Positions 5,388-8,939 of a stretch of 8,939 nucleotides of DNA are shown here, in pieces. How positions within the stretch are numbered: position 1 is the first letter of the stretch; every line of letters begins with the position of its first letter. Origin of the DNA: Paracoccaceae bacterium (lineage in GTDB: Bacteria; Pseudomonadota; Alphaproteobacteria; Rhodobacterales; Rhodobacteraceae); NCBI GenBank assembly GCA_007131945.1, contig SLPP01000058.1, forward strand, positions 1 to 8,939. The letters are read 5' to 3'. The translations under genes and the position numbers were made by a program. The notes beneath the pieces were generated by a model that saw only the letters and a program-made list of their open reading frames with translations, searched no databases and was not told where the DNA came from.

Positions 5388-8192
5388 TCAGTGCGCCTCG
5401 GCCCAGTGCGCACCGACGCCGGCATCGACCACGAGCGGCACGTCGAGCGCGACCGCCGGCGCCGCCGCGCCCTCCATCACGTCGCGCACCCGGCCGATCA
5501 CCTCGTCGACCGCGCCGTCCTCGACCTCGAAGACGAGCTCGTCATGGACCTGCAGGAGCATCGTCGCCGGCAGACCCTCGATCGCGTCGGGGATGCGGAT
5601 CATCGCCCGGCGGATGATGTCGGCGGCGGTGCCCTGGATCGGGGCGTTGACCGCGCCGCGCCGGGCGAAACCAGCCGCCGGTCCCTTGGCGTTGATCTCG
5701 GGCGTGTGGATCTTGCGGCCGAAAAGCGTCTCGACGTAGCGGTGTTCCCTGGCGAATTCCACCGTCCGGTCCATGTAGGCGCGGATGCCGGGGAAGCGCT
5801 CGAAATAGGTGTCGATGAAGCTCTGCGCCTCGGCCCGCGGGATGCGCAGGTTGCGCGCCAGGCCGAAGCCCGAGATCCCGTAGATCACGCCAAAATTGAT
5901 CGCCTTCGCCCGCCGCCGCACCTCGGGCGTCATCTCGTCGAGCGGCACGCCGAACATCTCCGACGCCGTCATCGCGTGGATGTCGAGCCCCTTCTCGAAC
6001 GCCTCCTTCAGCGCCGGGATGTCGGCGATATGGGCGAGGATGCGCAGCTCGATCTGGCTGTAGTCGAGGCTCACGAGCTTCATCCCCCGCCCGGCGACGA
6101 AGGCCTCGCGGATGCGCCGCCCCTCCTCGGTGCGGACGGGGATGTTCTGCAGGTTCGGATCGGTCGAGGCGAGCCGCCCGGTATTCGCCCCGGTCTGCAC
6201 GTAGGAGGTATGCACGCGCCCGGTCTCGGGGTGGACATGGTCCTGCAGCGCGTCGGTATAGGTCGATTTCAGCTTGGCCACCTGCCGCCAGTCGAGGACG
6301 CGGGCGGGCAGGTCGTGCTCGGTCGCCAGGTCCTCCAGCACGTCGGCGGGCGTCGACCAGGCGCCGGTCTTGCCCTTGGTGCCGCCGGGCAGCGACATCT
6401 TGTCGAAGAGGATCTCGCCCAGCTGCTTGGGCGAGCCGACGTTGAACTTCTCGCCGGCGAGTTCATGGATCTCGTCCTCGAGCTGCGCCATCTTCTGGGC
6501 AAACGCGTTCGACATGCGCGCGAGCGTCTCGCGGTCGACCAGCACGCCGGCGCGCTCCATCGCCGCGAGCACCGGCACCAGCGGCCGCTCCAGCGTCTCG
6601 TAGACCGTCGTCACCCGAGCCCGGTGCAGCCGCGGCCGGAAGGTCTGCCACAGCCGCAGCGTCACGTCGGCATCCTCGGCCGCATAGCGCGCGGCATCGG
6701 CGATCGGCACGCGGTCGAAGGTCTTCATCGACTTGCCCGAGCCGATAAGTTCCTTGATCGGGATCGGGATATGGCCCAGAAACTGCTCGCTCAGCGTGTC
6801 CATCCCGTGCCCGTGCAGCCCGGCATGCAGCGCGTAGGACTGCAGCATCGTGTCGTCGAAGGGCGCGACCGCGATCCCGTGCCGCGCCAGCACCTTGGCG
6901 TCGTATTTCACGTTCTGCCCGATCTTCAGGATCGCGTCGTCCTCGAAGACGGGCTTCAGCGCGGCAAGTGCCTGCTCGAGCCCGATCTGCCCCTCGGCCA
7001 GCGCGTCCGAGCCGAAAAGGTCGCCGTCGCCGTCGCGGTGGCCGAGCGGGACATATGCCGCCTCGCCCGGCGCCAGGGCGAGCGAGATGCCGACCAGTTC
7101 GGCGCGCATCTCGTCGAGCGAGGTGGTCTCGGTATCGAAGGCGACATGGCCCTGGTCGCGGATGCGGGCAATCCAGTCCTCGAGCACCGCCATCTCGCGG
7201 ATGCAGACATAGCCCGCGTGGTCGAAGGGCGCGGCGGCGGGCGGTTCGGCCTCGGGCGCGGCTTCCGCTGCCGGCGGCGCCTCGGCGATCACCGGCGGCT
7301 CGACGCCCAGCCTGTCGGCGACCCGGCGCGAGAGCGTGCGGAACTCCATCTGCGCCAGGAACCCCAGGAGCGCCTCGGGCTCGGGCTTGCGGATGACAAG
7401 CTCGTCGAGCGTGACGTCGAGCGGCGTTTCGGGGTCGAGCTCGACCAGCCTGCGCGAGAGGCGGATCTTCTCGGCATGCTCGATCAGCGTCTCGCGGCGC
7501 TTGGGTTGCCTGATCTCTGCAGCGCGCGCGAGCAGCGTCTCCAGATCGCCGAACTCGTTGATCAGGAGCGCCGCGGTCTTCACCCCGATCCCCGGCGCGC
7601 CGGGGATGTTGTCGACGCTGTCGCCGGCCAGCGCCTGGACATCGACCACCTTTTCGGGCGGCACGCCGAACTTCTCGATCACGCCGTCGCGGTCGATCAG
7701 GCGATCCTTCATCGGGTCGCGCATCACGATCCCGTCGCCGACGAGCTGCATCAGGTCCTTGTCGGACGAGATGATCGTCGCCCGCCCGCCGCGCGCGACC
7801 GCCTGCCGGGCGAGGGTAGCGATGATGTCGTCGGCCTCGTAGCCGTCCAGTTCCAGGCAGGGGATGTTGAAGGCCCGCGTCGCCTCGCGGGTCAGCGGGA
7901 ATTGCGGGCGCAGGTCCTCGGGCGGCTCGGGGCGGTTCGCCTTGTAGGCGTCGTAGATCTCGTTGCGGAAGGTGGTGGCCGAGTAGTCGAAGACCACTGC
8001 CAGATGCGTCGGCGCGTCGTCGTTGGTGCGGGTGAGCTCGCTCCACAGGATGTTGCAGAAGCCCGCGACCGCGCCCACCGGCAACCCGTCCGATTTCCGC
8101 GTGAGCGGCGGCAGGGCGTGGTAGGCGCGGAAGATATAGGCCGAGCCGTCGATCAGGTGCAGATGATCGTCCTTGCCGAATGTCGTGCCCAT
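5388..8192 (-). CDS. polA: DNA polymerase I with intact 5'-3' and 3'-5' exonuclease domains (934 aa)
   Basis: Family A DNA polymerase for Okazaki-fragment processing and repair synthesis. The 5'-3' exonuclease domain (about 8-290) has HLIDGSAYIFRAYH with D15, D69, YEADDI (118-123), SSDKD (142-146) and GDSVDNIPGAPGIG (190-203), the last leading into the helix-hairpin-helix. An Ala/Pro/Glu-rich linker (about 300-322) follows. The 3'-5' exonuclease keeps all four acidic residues: D353 and E355 in FDTETTS, D431 in NVKYDAK, and D507 in YAAEDAD. The polymerase has motif A LDYSQIELR (709-717, D710), motif B RRRAKAINFGVIYG (759-772; K763, F767, Y771) and motif C QVHDELVFE (881-889, D884). F767 is the residue expected to exclude dideoxynucleotides. 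The length is close to the 928 residues of E. coli. The start at 8192 is chosen because the first domain begins immediately; a longer frame from 8498 only shadows the zinc-finger gene. Its leader has a 7-G run instead of a standard Shine-Dalgarno. Confidence 0.98.
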   Translation of the reverse strand: MGTTFGKDDHLHLIDGSAYIFRAYHALPPLTRKSDGLPVGAVAGFCNILWSELTRTNDDAPTHLAVVFDYSATTFRNEIYDAYKANRPEPPEDLRPQFPLTREATRAFNIPCLELDGYEADDIIATLARQAVARGGRATIISSDKDLMQLVGDGIVMRDPMKDRLIDRDGVIEKFGVPPEKVVDVQALAGDSVDNIPGAPGIGVKTAALLINEFGDLETLLARAAEIRQPKRRETLIEHAEKIRLSRRLVELDPETPLDVTLDELVIRKPEPEALLGFLAQMEFRTLSRRVADRLGVEPPVIAEAPPAAEAAPEAEPPAAAPFDHAGYVCIREMAVLEDWIARIRDQGHVAFDTETTSLDEMRAELVGISLALAPGEAAYVPLGHRDGDGDLFGSDALAEGQIGLEQALAALKPVFEDDAILKIGQNVKYDAKVLARHGIAVAPFDDTMLQSYALHAGLHGHGMDTLSEQFLGHIPIPIKELIGSGKSMKTFDRVPIADAARYAAEDADVTLRLWQTFRPRLHRARVTTVYETLERPLVPVLAAMERAGVLVDRETLARMSNAFAQKMAQLEDEIHELAGEKFNVGSPKQLGEILFDKMSLPGGTKGKTGAWSTPADVLEDLATEHDLPARVLDWRQVAKLKSTYTDALQDHVHPETGRVHTSYVQTGANTGRLASTDPNLQNIPVRTEEGRRIREAFVAGRGMKLVSLDYSQIELRILAHIADIPALKEAFEKGLDIHAMTASEMFGVPLDEMTPEVRRRAKAINFGVIYGISGFGLARNLRIPRAEAQSFIDTYFERFPGIRAYMDRTVEFAREHRYVETLFGRKIHTPEINAKGPAAGFARRGAVNAPIQGTAADIIRRAMIRIPDAIEGLPATMLLQVHDELVFEVEDGAVDEVIGRVRDVMEGAAAPAVALDVPLVVDAGVGAHWAEAH

Positions 8193-8198
8193 CCCGCG

Positions 8199-8205
8199 CC
8201 CCCCC
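8199..8205 (-). promoter_or_regulatory. Poly-G tract in place of the polA ribosome binding site
   Basis: A run of seven G on the minus strand lies six bases before the polA ATG, where a Shine-Dalgarno is expected. No GGAGG is present nearby. It could pair with the anti-Shine-Dalgarno only through G-C and G-U pairs, suggesting modest initiation. Confidence 0.4.
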
Positions 8206-8222
8206 GCTGACTGCTTGCCGGG

Positions 8223-8252
8223 GTTATGCCAGCTTCGCCCGGCGGGGGCCAG
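8223..8252 (-). promoter_or_regulatory. Possible polA promoter
   Basis: On the minus strand CATAAC (8228-8223, 4 of 6 matches to a -10 box) lies 18 bases after CTGGCC (8252-8247, 3 of 6 to a -35 box), within the 88-base gap between the zinc-finger gene and polA. The match is weak. Readthrough from the zinc-finger gene is an equally good explanation for polA expression. Confidence 0.25.
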
Positions 8253-8280
8253 ACGCGGGCGGACCGGGTGACTGCGCGGG

Positions 8281-8502
8281 TCAGGCGGCCTTGCCGCCCA
8301 TCCTTTCATGCGCCTTCGCCGCCTCGGACCCTTCGAGGATGAAGCGCTTGTCGCAATAGGGGCAATCGATCCAGCCCTCCGCCTCGGGGATCGACAGCCA
8401 GACGCGTGGATGTCCCAGCGCTCCCTCGCCGCCGTCGCAGGCGATGCGGGTCTTGGACACGATCTCGGTCGCGGGGGCGGGATGCGCGGGCAGGGCACTC
8501 AT
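8281..8502 (-). CDS. Small CHCC zinc-finger protein related to complex I subunit NDUFS6 (73 aa)
   Basis: A short soluble protein with the zinc-ligand set of the zf-CHCC family: C22, H31, and the pair C47 and C50 in IDCPYCDKRFIL (45-56). In alphaproteobacteria, homologues of mitochondrial NDUFS6 are accessory subunits of respiratory complex I, as known for Paracoccus. I infer the same role, but the nuo operon is not in this window. Spacing inside the motif (Cys-8-His, then Cys-2-Cys) fits the family, and nearly the whole protein is the finger domain preceded by a roughly 20-residue tail. The start at 8502 is supported by GAGGAGG five bases upstream. Longer in-frame starts (8541, 8628) lack a Shine-Dalgarno and read through the divergent promoter region. 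polA follows 88 bases downstream on the same strand and the ABC gene diverges upstream. Confidence 0.88.
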   Translation of the reverse strand: MSALPAHPAPATEIVSKTRIACDGGEGALGHPRVWLSIPEAEGWIDCPYCDKRFILEGSEAAKAHERMGGKAA

Positions 8503-8507
8503 CGGGG

Positions 8508-8514
8508 CCTCCTC
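8508..8514 (-). promoter_or_regulatory. Ribosome binding site deciding the zinc-finger protein start
   Basis: The minus strand reads GAGGAGG five bases before the ATG at 8502, the best Shine-Dalgarno match in the window. It excludes the longer upstream starts. Confidence 0.7.
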
Positions 8515-8524
8515 GGGGGCTTTC

Positions 8525-8553
8525 TTGTCACGGGCGGGCATTCGGTCTAGGCA
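8525..8553 (+). promoter_or_regulatory. Possible promoter of the ABC transporter gene
   Basis: TTGTCA at 8525-8530 matches a -35 box in 5 of 6 positions and is followed after exactly 17 bases by TAGGCA (8548-8553), a poor -10 box. The predicted start would leave a leader of about 30 bases before the ATG at 8591. Placement is good, the -10 is weak. Confidence 0.35.
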
Positions 8554-8563
8554 CGCGGGCATT
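8534..8563. repeat. 9-base direct repeat with 21-base period in the divergent promoter region
   Basis: GCGGGCATT occurs at 8534-8542 and again, identical, at 8555-8563, an offset of 21 bases or two DNA helical turns. Both copies fall between the divergent starts at 8502 and 8591 and overlap the promoter-like elements. This arrangement fits a two-site operator, though chance cannot be excluded in sequence this GC-rich. Confidence 0.45.
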
Positions 8564-8589
8564 GATACCGATTTGCCCGGCAGGAGCAA
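8562..8589 (-). promoter_or_regulatory. Possible promoter of the zinc-finger gene
   Basis: On the minus strand TTGCTC (8589-8584, 4 of 6 to a -35 box) and TATCAA (8567-8562, 4 of 6 to a -10 box) are 16 bases apart. The -35 overlaps the ribosome binding site of the divergent ABC gene. The predicted leader to the ATG at 8502 is about 50 bases. Confidence 0.35.
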
Positions 8590-8590
8590 G

Positions 8591-8939
8591 ATGAGCGAGA
8601 CCGCCATCGAGATCGAGGGGCTGCGCAAGCTCTATGCCGCGGCGGGAGCCGGCACCGCGAAGGAGGCGCTGAAGGGCATCGACCTGACCGTGCCGGCGGG
8701 CTCGATCTTCGGTCTCCTGGGTCCGAACGGGGCGGGAAAGTCCACGCTGATCAACATTCTGGCGGGGCTGGTGGTGAAGACCGCGGGGCGGGTGCGGATT
8801 TGGGGCTTCGACCAGGACGCCAATCCGCGGCAGTCGCGGGCGGCGATCGGGGTGATGCCGCAGGAACTCAACATCGACCCGTTCTTCAGCCCCCGCGACG
8901 CGCTCGAGGTGCAGGCGGGGCTCTATGGCGTGCCGAAGC
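8591..8939 (+). CDS. ABC transporter ATP-binding protein, N-terminal part, cut by the window edge
   Basis: The first 116 residues of an ABC ATPase that would power a membrane transporter from the cytoplasmic face. The Walker A motif GPNGAGKST is at 44-52, preceded by the usual IFGLLG strand, and the Q-loop glutamine is Q91 in VMPQELNID (88-96). The A-loop region is the LRKLYA segment (11-16). The signature motif, Walker B and H-loop lie past the right edge. The QELNIDPFFSPRDALEVQAGLYG style resembles ATPases of ABC-2 type exporters (YadG/NodI-like), which usually have a separate permease gene just downstream; that assignment is inference. ATG 8591 has AGGAG four bases upstream. It is the only plus-strand gene and diverges from the zinc-finger gene. 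Confidence 0.92.
   Translation, partial: MSETAIEIEGLRKLYAAAGAGTAKEALKGIDLTVPAGSIFGLLGPNGAGKSTLINILAGLVVKTAGRVRIWGFDQDANPRQSRAAIGVMPQELNIDPFFSPRDALEVQAGLYGVPK

Noticed and set aside
5237..5425. N-terminal extension of the alpha/beta hydrolase up to 5425
   Set aside because: The 63 extra residues are Arg/Pro-rich, overlap the 3' end of polA and its hairpin, and have no Shine-Dalgarno support. The family start fits 5236.
6463..8046. A 527-residue minus-strand frame inside polA
   Set aside because: It is an out-of-frame reading of polA with low-complexity Arg/Ala/Gly composition. polA itself is intact, so there is no frameshift to explain it.
5214..8210. A 998-residue open frame on the plus strand opposite polA
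   Set aside because: It has the same shadow character as the frame opposite the decarboxylase. The opposite strand encodes a complete DNA polymerase I with every expected motif.
8632..8874. An 80-residue minus-strand frame opposite the ABC ATPase
   Set aside because: It is antisense to a clear Walker A-bearing gene and has no independent support.

Overview
The window is GC-rich, densely coded bacterial chromosome. It most resembles an alphaproteobacterium of the Rhodobacterales type. The grounds are the very high third-position GC, the polA sequence style, and a small CHCC zinc-finger protein of the kind related to complex I subunit NDUFS6. Seven protein genes are visible: six run on the minus strand and one (cut by the right edge) on the plus strand. 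I see no tRNA, rRNA, CRISPR array, insertion sequence or phage gene, and no intergenic stretch longer than about 190 bases.

Left part (1-4153, minus strand, read right to left): a likely operon of a nitrilase-superfamily amidohydrolase, then a 912-residue PLP-dependent Orn/Lys/Arg-type decarboxylase, then the N-terminal 120 residues of a third protein that I recall as an ATP-grasp 'biotin carboxylase-like' protein. Gaps are 57 and 24 bases and each gene has its own Shine-Dalgarno sequence. Together they suggest that a basic amino acid is decarboxylated and that the amine is joined to, or released from, a carboxyl or carbamoyl group. The substrate is unknown. This is the least explained part of the window.

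Middle (4340-8192, minus strand): an alpha/beta hydrolase of the haloacetate/fluoroacetate dehalogenase family, with the halide-pocket residues kept but Glu where the characterised enzymes have the triad Asp. Upstream of it is a full-length DNA polymerase I whose 5'-3' exonuclease, 3'-5' exonuclease and polymerase motifs are all intact. A hairpin lies just after polA.

Right part (8281-8939): the 73-residue CHCC zinc-finger protein (minus strand) is divergent from an ABC transporter ATPase (plus strand, truncated). The 88-base divergent region holds promoter-like elements for both directions and a 9-base direct repeat with exactly 21-base periodicity.

The very long plus-strand open frames opposite the decarboxylase and polA are treated as shadows of GC-biased codon use.
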